A stretch of 64,000 nucleotides of DNA from CAZPXZ01 sp965221505 (GTDB lineage Bacteria; Pseudomonadota; Alphaproteobacteria; Rhodobacterales; CAZPXZ01). The stretch spans positions 1,736,001 to 1,800,000 of the forward strand of contig CBDCSI010000001.1 of NCBI GenBank assembly GCA_965221505.1, read 5' to 3'. Below, one piece after another: positions 25,562 to 34,416 of this stretch. Positions within the stretch are counted from its first letter, which is position 1. The number at the start of each line of letters is the position of its first letter. Below the pieces are notes generated by a model that did no database searches, was not told the DNA's origin, and was given only the letters and a program-made list of their open reading frames with translations. Made by a program: the position numbers and the translations under genes.

Positions 25562-26125
25562 TCAGCGCCACCAGAAACGCTCGGAGACGTGCCAGCCGTC
25601 AGGGTCGGTGCGTGCATGTACCCGCAGCCAATTTGGCCTGGCGCGTCGGCGGCATTCGTATCGAACCCAATACAGCGTTCGTCCTTCCTCGCGGGAGGGC
25701 GCCGACACTGTCGCAGGGGGAAAGGCGCCGTGTTCCTTCGACGCCGAACGTGTCTTCAGCCGAAGCGCTTCCGCCGCGCCCCGGACGCGAGCCGAGCAAA
25801 GGCAGCGGCAGCCCCCGTCGTCGTCGCACCGAACGGGAGTCGATTGAAAACCTGCCGCACACGGATAATACGTCTGTCGGCCGCGCTCCGTCCGGAAGTC
25901 TTCAGGCCGCGCGCCGTCGCATGCTCCGAAGGGCGGTTTGGACGGGACGCTTCGCAGACGGGAAAGCATGTACTGTCGTGCGTCCGAACAATTTACCGGA
26001 AAACCACCCAATATGCAGAGTATCACTTTGCAATCCATATCGAACGCCCTTGCCGGCGGCAGAGTAACGGCTGCAAAACATGCCGTAAACGCTATGATCC
26101 ACATGACGGCGCGCTGCAAGTGCAT
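25562..26125 (-). CDS. Secreted Cys-rich TrbM-like protein
   Basis: This 187-aa protein starts with a signal peptide (MHLQRAVMWIIAFTACFAAV, cut near residue 27 after ARA). DCKVILCILGGFPVNCSDA and SRLRSVPSKPPFGAC follow. This paired-Cys pattern is that of TrbM-like conjugal-transfer proteins found on alphaproteobacterial plasmids. The C-terminal half is basic, holds another Cys group (CDDDGGCRCLC), and ends YWVRYECRRRARPNWLRVH. ATG at 26125 is chosen over 26164 because AGGAA precedes it and the signal peptide begins there. It fits a plasmid- or ICE-derived island. Confidence 0.65.
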   Translation of the reverse strand: MHLQRAVMWIIAFTACFAAVTLPPARAFDMDCKVILCILGGFPVNCSDARQYMLSRLRSVPSKPPFGACDGARPEDFRTERGRQTYYPCAAGFQSTPVRCDDDGGCRCLCSARVRGAAEALRLKTRSASKEHGAFPPATVSAPSREEGRTLYWVRYECRRRARPNWLRVHARTDPDGWHVSERFWWR

Positions 26126-26223
26126 GGGATCGTTCCTGCGGATGGTCGAGCTGGGTTTCGGCACCGCTTATACATCAATTACGCGCCGACAGCTACCGTC
26201 GCCGCGAATCAAGGAGGATGAGA

Positions 26224-26676
26224 ATGCGTAACGTATTGATATATGGATATATTTTGCTTTTCGCCATTTCCGACATTCCGCTAGCGCTGAGTGGCGACAG
26301 CGCATCCATGCCGGAACTTCAGTCGGTCGGGTATTCTCCGCCGAGCTCGAATCGAGCCCAGACGGCGGACAGCGCTGAGAGAGCGAATCACGCGAACACC
26401 GCGGACAGGCTGCTGAACGGGGGAAACGAGCGCCCGAAGCTGGGAATCGTCTGCGGCGCCGGGAAGTCGGCGTGCCCGACGAGGGCATTGCTCGCTCCCG
26501 GGACGTATCTGGTGAACTGCTACTCCGATCGCGAAGGCAACAACGCGTACCAAGTGTCGATCGTCATAACCGGAGCCTCCGGTTCGGGCTCGGAGTGGGC
26601 CGGTTGCCCTAGCCCGAAAGTGGGTCGGAAAGGAGTGTGGCAGCGCTATATCACCTGGATATCCCGGACCGGATAG
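26224..26676 (+). CDS. Secreted protein of unknown function
   Basis: This 150-aa protein has a signal peptide (MRNVLIYGYILLFAISDIPL, cut near residue 24). The middle is Ala/Asn-rich (RAQTADSAERANHANTADRL) and may be helical. A C-terminal part with four Cys follows (VCGAGKSAC, LVNCYSD, WAGCPSP). I recognise no family. ATG at 26224 has an AAGGAGG site 6 bp upstream, better than ATG at 26218. It is divergent from the TrbM-like gene and shares its low-GC start region, so it belongs to the same island. Confidence 0.6.
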   Translation: MRNVLIYGYILLFAISDIPLALSGDSASMPELQSVGYSPPSSNRAQTADSAERANHANTADRLLNGGNERPKLGIVCGAGKSACPTRALLAPGTYLVNCYSDREGNNAYQVSIVITGASGSGSEWAGCPSPKVGRKGVWQRYITWISRTG

Positions 26677-27018
26677 GTCGTCTGTCGGTGCTGCTCGCAG
26701 GACATCGGACGTGCGGCAGCGTAACCGCAGCACAGGCATTCGCGCCCGCTACGGGAGCGGCGGCACGGGAAATTCGCCTCGGCGGGCGTCGCGCGGGATC
26801 GCTGACGGGGTCCGGACTCTCGGGCTCCGCGGGCGCGGCGAGGGCCGGTCGGTCGGAAGGCGTCTCGGGCGAGGCAATGCGGTTGACAGACCCGGGAGCA
26901 GCCGGGATAATCCGGTTGTCGCGGACGGAATCAGGAGTCAGCGGCACGTGATCCCAACGAAACGCATGCGGCGGCTTGCCGGAGAACTCCGGGGCGGCGG
27001 GCATAGGAGAGTTCGACC
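26677..27018. other. Upstream region of rplU
   Basis: These 342 bases separate the island from the ribosomal genes. I see no coding sequence in them. They contain the near-consensus rplU promoter (26883-26911), which leaves a leader of about 100 bases. Confidence 0.55.
26883..26911 (+). promoter_or_regulatory. Strong promoter of rplU-rpmA
   Basis: A perfect TTGACA (26883-26888), a 17-bp spacer and GATAAT (26906-26911) form the best sigma-70 promoter in the window. It is oriented to rplU, and the start would fall near 26918. Confidence 0.75.
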
Positions 27019-27369
27019 ATGTTTGCGGTGATCCGGTCCGGCGGGAAGCAATATCGCGTTTCCGTCGGCGACGTCCTTTCGCTGGAACGCCTTCGGGCGG
27101 AGGAAGGGGAGAGCGTCGTCCTTTCCGAGGTTCTTCTCCTCGCAGGCGAGGAGCCGATCGTCGGAACCCCGCTGGTGGAAGGCGCCTCGGTGCATGCGAC
27201 CGTCGTGGACCACATTCGCGGTCCGAAGCTGCTGTCGTTCAAGCGACGTCGGCGCAAGGCGTCCTCCCGGCGACTGAAGGGGCACCGGCAGGAACTCACG
27301 CGCGTAAAGATCCGGGAAATCACCAGCGGGACGCCGCCTGCGGTCGCCGACGAACCGGCTGCCGGCTGA
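27019..27369 (+). CDS. rplU: 50S ribosomal protein L21
   Basis: This 116-aa protein is L21 of the large ribosomal subunit, which binds 23S rRNA. The N-terminal MFAVIRSGGKQYRVSVGD and the basic loop KRRRRKASSRRLKGHRQELT (about residues 75-94) are typical. A short Ala/Pro-rich tail beyond residue 103 is an extension often seen in alphaproteobacteria. It begins the rplU-rpmA-obgE-proBA series behind a near-consensus promoter. Confidence 0.97.
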   Translation: MFAVIRSGGKQYRVSVGDVLSLERLRAEEGESVVLSEVLLLAGEEPIVGTPLVEGASVHATVVDHIRGPKLLSFKRRRRKASSRRLKGHRQELTRVKIREITSGTPPAVADEPAAG

Positions 27370-27389
27370 ACCGCGGAACGGAGTAAATC

Positions 27390-27650
27390 ATGGCTCACAA
27401 GAAAGCGGGCGGATCCTCGCGCAACGGACGGGATTCCGCCGGACGACGCCTGGGCGTCAAGAAATACGGCGGCGAACGCGTGACCGGCGGCAACATCATC
27501 GTACGCCAGCGCGGAACGCGGTGGTGGCCTGGCGACGGCGTCGGGATGGGCCGGGACCACACCATCTTCGCGACCTGCGAGGGGAACGTCCGGTTCCATA
27601 AGGGATTCAAGGGACGCACCTACATCTCGGTGACGCCGCCGTCGGAATAG
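27390..27650 (+). CDS. rpmA: 50S ribosomal protein L27
   Basis: This 86-aa protein is L27, whose N-terminal tail reaches the peptidyl transferase centre. MAHKKAGGSSRNGRDSAGRR at the start and GDGVGMGRDHTIFA (about residues 48-61) are highly conserved. There is no N-terminal cleaved extension of the Firmicutes type. It lies 20 bp after rplU and 51 bp before obgE. Confidence 0.98.
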   Translation: MAHKKAGGSSRNGRDSAGRRLGVKKYGGERVTGGNIIVRQRGTRWWPGDGVGMGRDHTIFATCEGNVRFHKGFKGRTYISVTPPSE

Positions 27651-27701
27651 AACCGCCGGCGATCCCCGCCGGCGCCGAAGGGCGTCGGCAGCGACAGAAC
27701 C

Positions 27702-28706
27702 ATGGACTTTCTCGACCAGGCGGTAATCGTCGTCCGGTCCGGCGACGGCGGGTCCGGCTGCGTCAGCTTCCGTCGGGAGAAGAACGTGCCCTTCGGCGGT
27801 CCGGATGGGGGCGACGGCGGAGACGGCGGCAACATATGGATCGAAGCCGTCGACGGGCTCTCGACGTTGTCTGCCTTTCGGAGACGGAGGCGGTTTGCGG
27901 CCGGAAACGGCAAGCGGGGCGCCTCGCGCAAGCGATCCGGCGAACGCGGCCCGGACCGCGTCGTGCGGGTTCCGGCCGGAACCGTTCTTTACGACGCCCA
28001 GAACGAAACGTTGATCGCGGACCTGGCGCGGCCGGGATCCCGCGTTCTCCTCGGCAAGGGTGGCGCGGGCGGAAGCGGCAACGCCCGTTTCAAGTCGTCC
28101 GTCAATCGTGCGCCGCGAAAGTCCACACCCGGATTGCCGGGCGTCGAGTATCCGGTTCGCCTGGAGTTGAAGCTCCTGGCCGACGTGGGCCTCGTCGGCC
28201 TGCCGAACGCCGGCAAGTCGACGTTCCTCCAAACGGTTACCCGGGCCCGTCCGAAAGTCGCGCCGTATCCGTTTACCACGCTGCATCCTCATCTTGGCGT
28301 CGTCGCGCTGGAGCATGACGCCCTGGTCGTCGCCGACATCCCCGGCCTGATCGAGGACGCGCATAGCGGAGCCGGGCTGGGCGACCGGTTCCTCGGCCAT
28401 ATCGAACGATGCGCAGTCTTGCTCCATCTCGTGGACAGCCAGTCCGACGACGTGGTCGGCGATTACCGTATCGTCAGCCGGGAACTCGAAGCGTACGGGG
28501 CGGGCCTCGCGGCCAAGCCCCGAATCGTCCGGCTGTCGAAGCGGGACGCGGTCGAGGAGGAGGCGCTGGAGGAGAAAATCGACGCTTTGTCGCGGGCGGG
28601 CGCCGTCGCGGTATCCGCGTTGTCCTCGGCCGACCGGCGAGGCGTGGAGGAAACCGTAGCGGAGATGTGGCGCCGGGTATCGGCCTGTCGAATCGGTGAC
28701 GCATGA
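27702..28706 (+). CDS. obgE: GTPase Obg
   Basis: This 334-aa protein is the Obg/CgtA GTPase involved in 50S assembly and the stress response. The glycine-rich Obg fold covers about residues 1-158 (GGSGCVSFRREK, GGKGGAGG-like loops). The G domain has GLPNAGKST (G1, about 166-174), TTLHPHLGVV (G2/G3 region) and ADIPGLIEDAHSGAGLG (about 210-226). The C-terminal OCT domain is absent, as in many alphaproteobacteria. The end overlaps proB by ATGA. Confidence 0.96.
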   Translation: MDFLDQAVIVVRSGDGGSGCVSFRREKNVPFGGPDGGDGGDGGNIWIEAVDGLSTLSAFRRRRRFAAGNGKRGASRKRSGERGPDRVVRVPAGTVLYDAQNETLIADLARPGSRVLLGKGGAGGSGNARFKSSVNRAPRKSTPGLPGVEYPVRLELKLLADVGLVGLPNAGKSTFLQTVTRARPKVAPYPFTTLHPHLGVVALEHDALVVADIPGLIEDAHSGAGLGDRFLGHIERCAVLLHLVDSQSDDVVGDYRIVSRELEAYGAGLAAKPRIVRLSKRDAVEEEALEEKIDALSRAGAVAVSALSSADRRGVEETVAEMWRRVSACRIGDA

Positions 28707-29836
28707 CCCCGGATCCGCGGTCGCATATGAAGATCGCCCGGACGGTCGTGCTGAAGGTGGGTTCGTCGCTCCTCGTGGACCCGAACGCGCATCGGTTGCG
28801 GGAGTCCTGGCTGGAGGGGCTGGCGCAGGACGTCGCCCTGCTTCACAGGCGGGGGCAGCGGGTGCTGCTGGTGTCTTCCGGGGCGATCGCGCTCGGCCGA
28901 CGGGTTCTGGGATACGGAGACCGTCCGTTGCCGCTGGAACGAAGCCAGGCGGCGGCCGCGGTCGGCCAGATCCTGCTCGCACAGGCCTATGCGGCCCGTC
29001 TCGCACCTTTCCGCATCACCTCGGCGCAGGTTCTGCTCACCCTGGGGGACACCCAGGACCGGCGCCGCTATCTGAACGCGCGCGCGACCCTCGAGGCGCT
29101 GCTCGAAGCGCGCGCCGTTCCAGTCATCAACGAGAACGACACCGTCGCCACGGACGAGATTCGCTACGGAGACAACGACCGGCTGGCGTCCCGTGTGGCG
29201 CTGATGGCGGGAGCGGACCTGCTCGTGATGCTGTCGGACATCGACGGTCTGTATACGGCGGATCCGCGAATCGAACCGGGCGCGTCCAGGATCGACTGCA
29301 TTCGGGAGATCACGCCGGAAATGCTGTCGGCGGCCGGCGCCACGGGCAACGCCACCGCGCGCGGCGGAATGCACACGAAGCTGCTGGCAGCGCAGTCCGC
29401 CATGCAGGGAGGCTGCGTCACGGCGATCGCCGAGGGCCGGGGCGATCGTCCGGTCCGACGGTTGGAACGCGATGCGACCGGTAGCTGGTTCTGGCCGAAC
29501 GCAACGCCCAGGGCGGCCCGAAAGCAGTGGATCGCCGCCATGAAACCGCTCGGCTGGCTCGAGGTCGACTCCGGTGCGGCCGGCGCGCTGAGGAACGGCA
29601 AGTCGCTCCTGCCGGTCGGCGTCGTGGAGGTCGGAGGCTCCTTCGAGCGCGGCGATCCGGTCGAGATTCGCACGCCCGGTGCCGGAGCGATCGGCGCCGG
29701 ACTTTGCGCCTATAGTGTGAGCGAAGCGAGGCGCATCAAGGGCCGTCCCCTTCGGGCGGTGCCGGAGGTGTTGGGATACGCCGGACGAGGCGCCCTCGTT
29801 CACCGGGACGACATGGTCCTTTGGAGCGTCGCATGA
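28703..29836 (+). CDS. proB: Glutamate 5-kinase
   Basis: This 377-aa protein carries out the first step of proline synthesis, phosphorylating glutamate. The amino-acid kinase domain (about residues 10-260) has VVLKVGSSLL, LLVSSGAIALG, VPVINENDTV and YGDNDRLASRVA. The C-terminal PUA domain (about 280-365) has WIAAMKPLGWLEVDSGAAGAL and KSLLPVGVVEV. ATG at 28703 overlaps the obgE stop; a second Met nine codons in (MKIARTVV) is an alternative. It is coupled to proA by another ATGA overlap. Confidence 0.96.
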   Translation: MTPDPRSHMKIARTVVLKVGSSLLVDPNAHRLRESWLEGLAQDVALLHRRGQRVLLVSSGAIALGRRVLGYGDRPLPLERSQAAAAVGQILLAQAYAARLAPFRITSAQVLLTLGDTQDRRRYLNARATLEALLEARAVPVINENDTVATDEIRYGDNDRLASRVALMAGADLLVMLSDIDGLYTADPRIEPGASRIDCIREITPEMLSAAGATGNATARGGMHTKLLAAQSAMQGGCVTAIAEGRGDRPVRRLERDATGSWFWPNATPRAARKQWIAAMKPLGWLEVDSGAAGALRNGKSLLPVGVVEVGGSFERGDPVEIRTPGAGAIGAGLCAYSVSEARRIKGRPLRAVPEVLGYAGRGALVHRDDMVLWSVA

Positions 29837-31095
29837 CCGATATCGAATCCATGATGAAGCGGATCGGGCGGGACGCGCGGGATGCGGCTGCCGTTCTCGC
29901 GCGCGCCGGGCCCGAAGAGAAGAACGCCGCACTCGAGCGTGCGGCCGGCGCGGTCCTGGCGCGAGAGGCGGAGATTCTCGACGCGAACCGGGAAGACCTC
30001 GCGCGCGCGTCCGCGAGGGGGCTGAGCGAACCCATGCTGGATCGGCTTGCGCTCGACCCTGCGCGAATCGAGAGCGTCGCCGCCGCGCTCCGCGACGTGC
30101 GGGCCCTGGACGATCCGGTCGGATCGGTCATCGCCGCCTGGCAGCGTCCGAACGGGTTGCGAATCCGACGGGTACGGACCCCGCTGGGCGTCGTCGCGGT
30201 CGTCTACGAGAGCCGGCCGAACGTCACGGCGGATGCGGGCGCGCTTTGCCTCAAGGCCGGCAACGCCGCGATTCTCCGGAGCGGATCGGAAAGTTTGCGG
30301 AGTTCCCTCGCCATTCACCGCTGTCTCGCCGAGGGCTTGCGATACGCGGGCCTGCCGGAGGCGGCAATCCAGCTGGTGGACACGCCGGACCGCGCTGCCG
30401 TGCGGGAACTCCTCGCCGGCTGCGGAGGCACGGTGGACGTGCTGGTTCCGCGCGGCGGCCGCAGCCTCGTCGAGCGCGTGCAGCAGGAAGCGCGCGTTCC
30501 CGTGTTCGCGCATTTGGAGGGCATTTGCCACGTTTACGTCGACGCTTCGGCCGACTGGCAGCGGGCGAGAGCGATCGCCCTGAACGCGAAGATGCGGCGG
30601 ACCAGCATCTGCGGCGCGGCGGAATGCATCCTGTTCGACCGGTCTGCGCCGGAAGAGCTCGTCCGGCTCGTCGTCGGAGACCTGATCGAGTCGGGGTGCG
30701 AGGTGCGGGGCGACGACGGCGTCCGCGCCGCCCATGGCGGCGCCGTGGCCGCCGCCGACTCGGACTGGGGGCGGGAGTTCCTGGCGCCGGTCGTCGCGGC
30801 CCGAACCGTCGACGGCGTGGACGGCGCGATCGAGCACATACGCCGGTTCGGCTCCGCCCACACCGATGCGATCGTCGCCGAGTCCGACGACAACGCGGAC
30901 CGGTTCTTCCGCCACCTCGACAGCGCCATCCTGATGCGAAACGCGTCGACCCAATTTGCCGACGGCGGCGAGTTCGGCCTCGGCGCCGAAATCGGCATTG
31001 CGACCGGCAAGATGCATGCCCGGGGTCCGGTCGGCGTCGAGCAGCTGACCACGTTCCAGTATCTGGTGGAAGGCGATGGCGCCGTTCGCCCGTAG
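29833..31095 (+). CDS. proA: Gamma-glutamyl phosphate reductase
   Basis: This 420-aa NADPH-dependent reductase converts glutamyl-5-phosphate to the semialdehyde, the second proline step. The ALDH-like fold is seen in VVYESRPNVTADAGALCLK (about residues 128-146), VPRGGRSLVERVQ, and the catalytic Cys260 in RRTSICGAAE. C-terminal ALMRNASTQFADGGEFGLGAEIG-type sequence is present. ATG at 29833 overlaps the proB stop. The usual alphaproteobacterial follow-on gene, nadD, is not here; an lpxD gene follows after 15 bp. Confidence 0.96.
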   Translation: MTDIESMMKRIGRDARDAAAVLARAGPEEKNAALERAAGAVLAREAEILDANREDLARASARGLSEPMLDRLALDPARIESVAAALRDVRALDDPVGSVIAAWQRPNGLRIRRVRTPLGVVAVVYESRPNVTADAGALCLKAGNAAILRSGSESLRSSLAIHRCLAEGLRYAGLPEAAIQLVDTPDRAAVRELLAGCGGTVDVLVPRGGRSLVERVQQEARVPVFAHLEGICHVYVDASADWQRARAIALNAKMRRTSICGAAECILFDRSAPEELVRLVVGDLIESGCEVRGDDGVRAAHGGAVAAADSDWGREFLAPVVAARTVDGVDGAIEHIRRFGSAHTDAIVAESDDNADRFFRHLDSAILMRNASTQFADGGEFGLGAEIGIATGKMHARGPVGVEQLTTFQYLVEGDGAVRP

Positions 31096-31110
31096 TCCCG
31101 GACGCGGCGC

Positions 31111-32169
31111 GTGCCGACCCTGACCCTTCGCGAACTGGCGGGGCTGATCGGCGGCACGGTTCTCGGCGATCCGGAGTTGCGGGTCGACCGCCCCTGTCCG
31201 CCCGACGAGGCGCGAAACGCGGGCGATATCGCCGTCGCAGTCGACCCGCGTCTCAGGCCGAAGCTGTCCGAAGGCGGAGCGCGCGCGGCGGTCCTCGCCG
31301 ATTCGTCGGACTGGAAGGCATTCGGCCTCGAAGGAGCGGTCCTGGTGCCGCAGGCGAAGGGCGCCATGGTCGGGATCACGCGCGCATTCGCCCGGGAACC
31401 CCGCGGCGAGCCGGGCATTCACCCTAGCGCGATCGTCGATTCGGGCGCGGAAATCGGCGCGCGGGTCCGCATCGGTCCGTTCTCGGTGATCGGGAAGGGG
31501 GCCCGTATCGGGGACGGAGCGTGCATTCTGGGCGCCGTGTCCGTCGGCGAGGACAGTCGGATCGGAACCGACGGCCTGCTTCATCCGGGCGTCCGGGTCG
31601 GGTGGGGCGTGACGATCGGAGATCGGTCGGTGATTCACGCCAATGCCTGTATCGGGGTCGACGGCTTTGCGATGGACCTTCCCGACCGGGACCGCATCGA
31701 GAAGGCGAAAAGAGAGGGGCAAGCCGAGGGCCGGGGCGGGAGGATCGAGCGGATCCATTCGCTCGGCGGCGTTCTCGTAGGCGACGACGTAGAGATCGGC
31801 GCCTGCACCGCGATCGACCGCGGAACCCTGTCCGACACGACGATCGGCGACGGCGTCAAGATCGACAATCTGGTTCACGTCGCACACAACGTCCGGATCG
31901 GCCCGAACGTCCTGCTCTGCGGTCAGGTCGGAATCGCCGGCAGCGCCCGGATCGGGGAGGGATGCGTCCTCGGCGGGCAGGTCGGAGTGGGCGACCATGT
32001 CCGTGTCGGCGAGTATTGTCTGATCGGCGGCAAGTCGATGGTTGCGGGAACCGTGAAGCCCCGCACGATCCTCTCGGGGTGGGCGTCGCTGGAGCGGAAG
32101 GAATTTCACTCCGTGTTTCGCGCCGTCCGCCGGCTCGCCCGGAGGGGCTCGGGAGGCGCCGCCCCGTGA
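31111..32169 (+). CDS. lpxD: UDP-3-O-acylglucosamine N-acyltransferase (LpxD family)
   Basis: This 352-aa LpxD-type protein transfers a 3-hydroxyacyl chain in lipid A synthesis. The N-terminal substrate-binding part covers about residues 1-100. The left-handed beta-helix of hexapeptide repeats starts near HPSAIVDSGAEIGARVRIG. The catalytic His region is NLVHVAHNVRIGPNVLL (about 253-269), and FHSVFRAVRRLAR forms the C-terminal helix. The usual neighbours bamA, fabZ and lpxA are missing; instead proA precedes it and a ketosynthase follows. It could be the only lpxD, or a second copy of altered acyl specificity. The start is GTG. Confidence 0.88.
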   Translation: MPTLTLRELAGLIGGTVLGDPELRVDRPCPPDEARNAGDIAVAVDPRLRPKLSEGGARAAVLADSSDWKAFGLEGAVLVPQAKGAMVGITRAFAREPRGEPGIHPSAIVDSGAEIGARVRIGPFSVIGKGARIGDGACILGAVSVGEDSRIGTDGLLHPGVRVGWGVTIGDRSVIHANACIGVDGFAMDLPDRDRIEKAKREGQAEGRGGRIERIHSLGGVLVGDDVEIGACTAIDRGTLSDTTIGDGVKIDNLVHVAHNVRIGPNVLLCGQVGIAGSARIGEGCVLGGQVGVGDHVRVGEYCLIGGKSMVAGTVKPRTILSGWASLERKEFHSVFRAVRRLARRGSGGAAP

Positions 32170-32280
32170 CGAGCGCGGACGGCAGCCTTTCGGCGAGGAC
32201 CAAAACTCGGTAGTCTTGCTGGAGGCGCCACACGCCATACCGGGAACTCGGGACAGGATCGACATGATGCACGACGCGCG

Positions 32281-33564
32281 TTGCGACCTTCCGCCGGTTC
32301 GAACCGTCTGACCGTGTGCGCCTTGCCCGTTTCGCGCTCCGTATCGTCCCGTCGGGTGGTCGCCACCGGGTTCGGAGTCGTGTCCGCGCTCGGCAATTCG
32401 TGGCCGGACCACGCCGCGGCGTTGGGCCGGGGCGACTGCGGTATCGGACCCCTGTCCGGCGTCGAGGAAGAGAACCTCTCGATTTGTATCGCGGCCGAGG
32501 TCAAGGACTCCGACGCCTGGACCAACGGGCAGGGACGAATACGGAACTCGCTGCTCGACCGCTTCTCCCGGTTCGCCCTGAAGGCGGCCGAGGAGGCCGT
32601 TTCGTCGTCCGGGATCGTGTTCGACGCCGCGCTGGCGCGGCGCACGGCCACCATTATCGGCTCGTCGCAGGGCGGGGCCCGTACGCTCGAGGAGAATTAC
32701 CGGCTCCTGTACGGCGGCGGCGGCGGACGCGTGCCGCCGCTTACCATCCCGCGCTCGATGGCCAACGCCGCCGCGTGTCTGGTCAGCATGGAACACGGGC
32801 TTACCGGGCCCGCCTGGTGCGTCTCCACGGCCTGCGCTTCGTCCAATCACGCGATCGGGCAGGCGTTCCATCTGATCCGGCACGGAGGCGCGGACGCGGC
32901 GCTGGCGGGCGGGGCGGAAGCGGGAATGGCGCTCGGACCGCTCAAGGCCTGGGAGAGCCTGCGCGTCATGTCGCGCGACGCCTGCCGGCCGTTTTCGCGC
33001 AACCGCTCGGGAATGGTGCAGGGAGAGGGTTCGGCCGTGCTGGTCCTGGAGGAGCTCTCGCTCGCCCGGGCGCGCGGCGCGCCGATTCTCTGCGAACTGG
33101 TCGGCTTCGGGATGACCGCGGACGCGAACGACATCGTCCAGCCCTCCGTGGACGGCGCGTGTCGCGCGATGGTCCTGGCGCTCGAGGACGCCGTACTCGC
33201 TCCCGAGGACGTCGGATACGTCAACGCCCACGGCACCGCGACGGCCGCCAACGACCGGAACGAGACCGCGGCCATCCGCGAAGCCTTCGGGGCGCATGCC
33301 GACCGGCTCTCGGTCTCTTCGACGAAGTCCATGCACGGGCACTCGATCGGCGCCGCCGGCGCGATCGAAATGGGCGCCGTGATCCTGTCGCTGCTCCACG
33401 GCGTCATTCCGCCGACCATCGGATACGAGGAGCGAGACCCGGATTGCGACCTCGACGTGACGCCCAATCGGGCGGGTCGGCGGGAGGTGAACGTCGCGAT
33501 GTCCAACAATTTCGCGTTCGGCGGCATGAACGCCGTCCTGCTCGCGAGGCGCTTCGACGAATAG
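32281..33564 (+). CDS. Beta-ketoacyl-ACP synthase (FabF-like)
   Basis: This protein of up to 427 aa is a thiolase-fold condensing enzyme. The catalytic triad is present: Cys185 in VSTACASSNHAIG, the first His in NAHGTATAAND, and the second in STKSMHGHSIGAAGAIE. NNFAFGGMNAVLL ends the fold. It resembles the second FabF or NodE-like synthases more than housekeeping FabB. The N-terminus is uncertain: the frame opens with TTG at 32281, and GTG at 32314 or TTG at 32323 is closer to the first conserved residues (RRVVATGFG). Neighbouring fabI supports a role in acyl-chain synthesis. Confidence 0.88.
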   Translation: MRPSAGSNRLTVCALPVSRSVSSRRVVATGFGVVSALGNSWPDHAAALGRGDCGIGPLSGVEEENLSICIAAEVKDSDAWTNGQGRIRNSLLDRFSRFALKAAEEAVSSSGIVFDAALARRTATIIGSSQGGARTLEENYRLLYGGGGGRVPPLTIPRSMANAAACLVSMEHGLTGPAWCVSTACASSNHAIGQAFHLIRHGGADAALAGGAEAGMALGPLKAWESLRVMSRDACRPFSRNRSGMVQGEGSAVLVLEELSLARARGAPILCELVGFGMTADANDIVQPSVDGACRAMVLALEDAVLAPEDVGYVNAHGTATAANDRNETAAIREAFGAHADRLSVSSTKSMHGHSIGAAGAIEMGAVILSLLHGVIPPTIGYEERDPDCDLDVTPNRAGRREVNVAMSNNFAFGGMNAVLLARRFDE

Positions 33565-33603
33565 GCTGCGCGGATCCGGCCCGGCGGCGCGGAGACTGGG
33601 CGA

Positions 33604-34416
33604 TCAAACCGTGGCGATGTCCGGGGCGTCCGCCGCCTTCATGCCGACGACGTTATAGCCGCAGTCGACGTGATGAACCTCGCCGGTCACGCCGGAGCTG
33701 AGCGGGCTGAGCAGATACATGCCCGCACGCCCCACTTCGTCCTGAGCGACGTTCCTGCGCAGCGGAGAGTTCAATTCGTTCCACTTCAGGATGTAGCGGA
33801 AGTCGCCGATTCCGGATGCGGCCAAGGTCTTCATCGGCCCCGCCGAGAGCGCGTTGACGCGAACTCCGGCGCGGCCGAGATCCACCGCGAGGTAGCGAAC
33901 GCTCGCCTCGAGCGCGGCCTTCGCGACCCCCATCACGTTGTAGTGCGGCATGACCCGTTCGGCCCCGACATAGGTCAGGGTCAGGCAGGATCCTCCCTGG
34001 GGCATCAACGCGGACGCCCGACGCACGGCCGCGGTGAAGGAATAGCAACTCACCAGCATGGTCTGGCTGAAATTGGCTTCCGTCGTGTCGACGTAGCGCC
34101 CCTTCAACTCCTCCTTGTCCGAGAAGGCGATCGCGTGCAACAGGAAGTCGAGCCCGCCCCAGCGGTCCGCCACCTCCCGAAACAGCGCGTCGAGGCTGGC
34201 GGAGTCAGAGGCGTCGCAGACGATCGCGGCTTCGGCCTCCACCCGTTCCGCGAGCGGCAGCACGCGCTTGCGCAGCGCCTCGCCCTGGTATCCGAAAATC
34301 AATCTTGCGCCGGCCGCGTGACACGCCTGCGCGACTCCCCACGCGATCGAGCGCTCGTTCGCGACCCCCATGATGAGGCCGCGCGTCCCGGACATGCAGA
34401 GAGGAACGTCGGGCAT
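33604..34416 (-). CDS. fabI: Enoyl-ACP reductase
   Basis: This 270-aa NADH-dependent enoyl reductase performs the last step of each fatty-acid elongation cycle. Evidence is GLIMGVANERSIAWGVA near the N-terminus, CDASD for cofactor contact, HAIAFSDKEELKGRY, the catalytic YNVMGVAK (Tyr-x6-Lys), and SAGPMKTLAASGIGDF. ATG at 34416 has GAGGGA about 6 bp upstream and gives the family length, so the longer upstream frame is not used. It faces the ketosynthase gene (convergent, 39 bp apart) and is divergent from pdxH. Confidence 0.96.
   Translation of the reverse strand: MPDVPLCMSGTRGLIMGVANERSIAWGVAQACHAAGARLIFGYQGEALRKRVLPLAERVEAEAAIVCDASDSASLDALFREVADRWGGLDFLLHAIAFSDKEELKGRYVDTTEANFSQTMLVSCYSFTAAVRRASALMPQGGSCLTLTYVGAERVMPHYNVMGVAKAALEASVRYLAVDLGRAGVRVNALSAGPMKTLAASGIGDFRYILKWNELNSPLRRNVAQDEVGRAGMYLLSPLSSGVTGEVHHVDCGYNVVGMKAADAPDIATV

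Noticed and set aside
29800..33399. A 1199-codon open frame on the minus strand opposite proA, lpxD and the ketosynthase
   Set aside because: It lies entirely antisense to well-conserved genes, has no recognisable domain, and arises from the GC-rich codon pattern.
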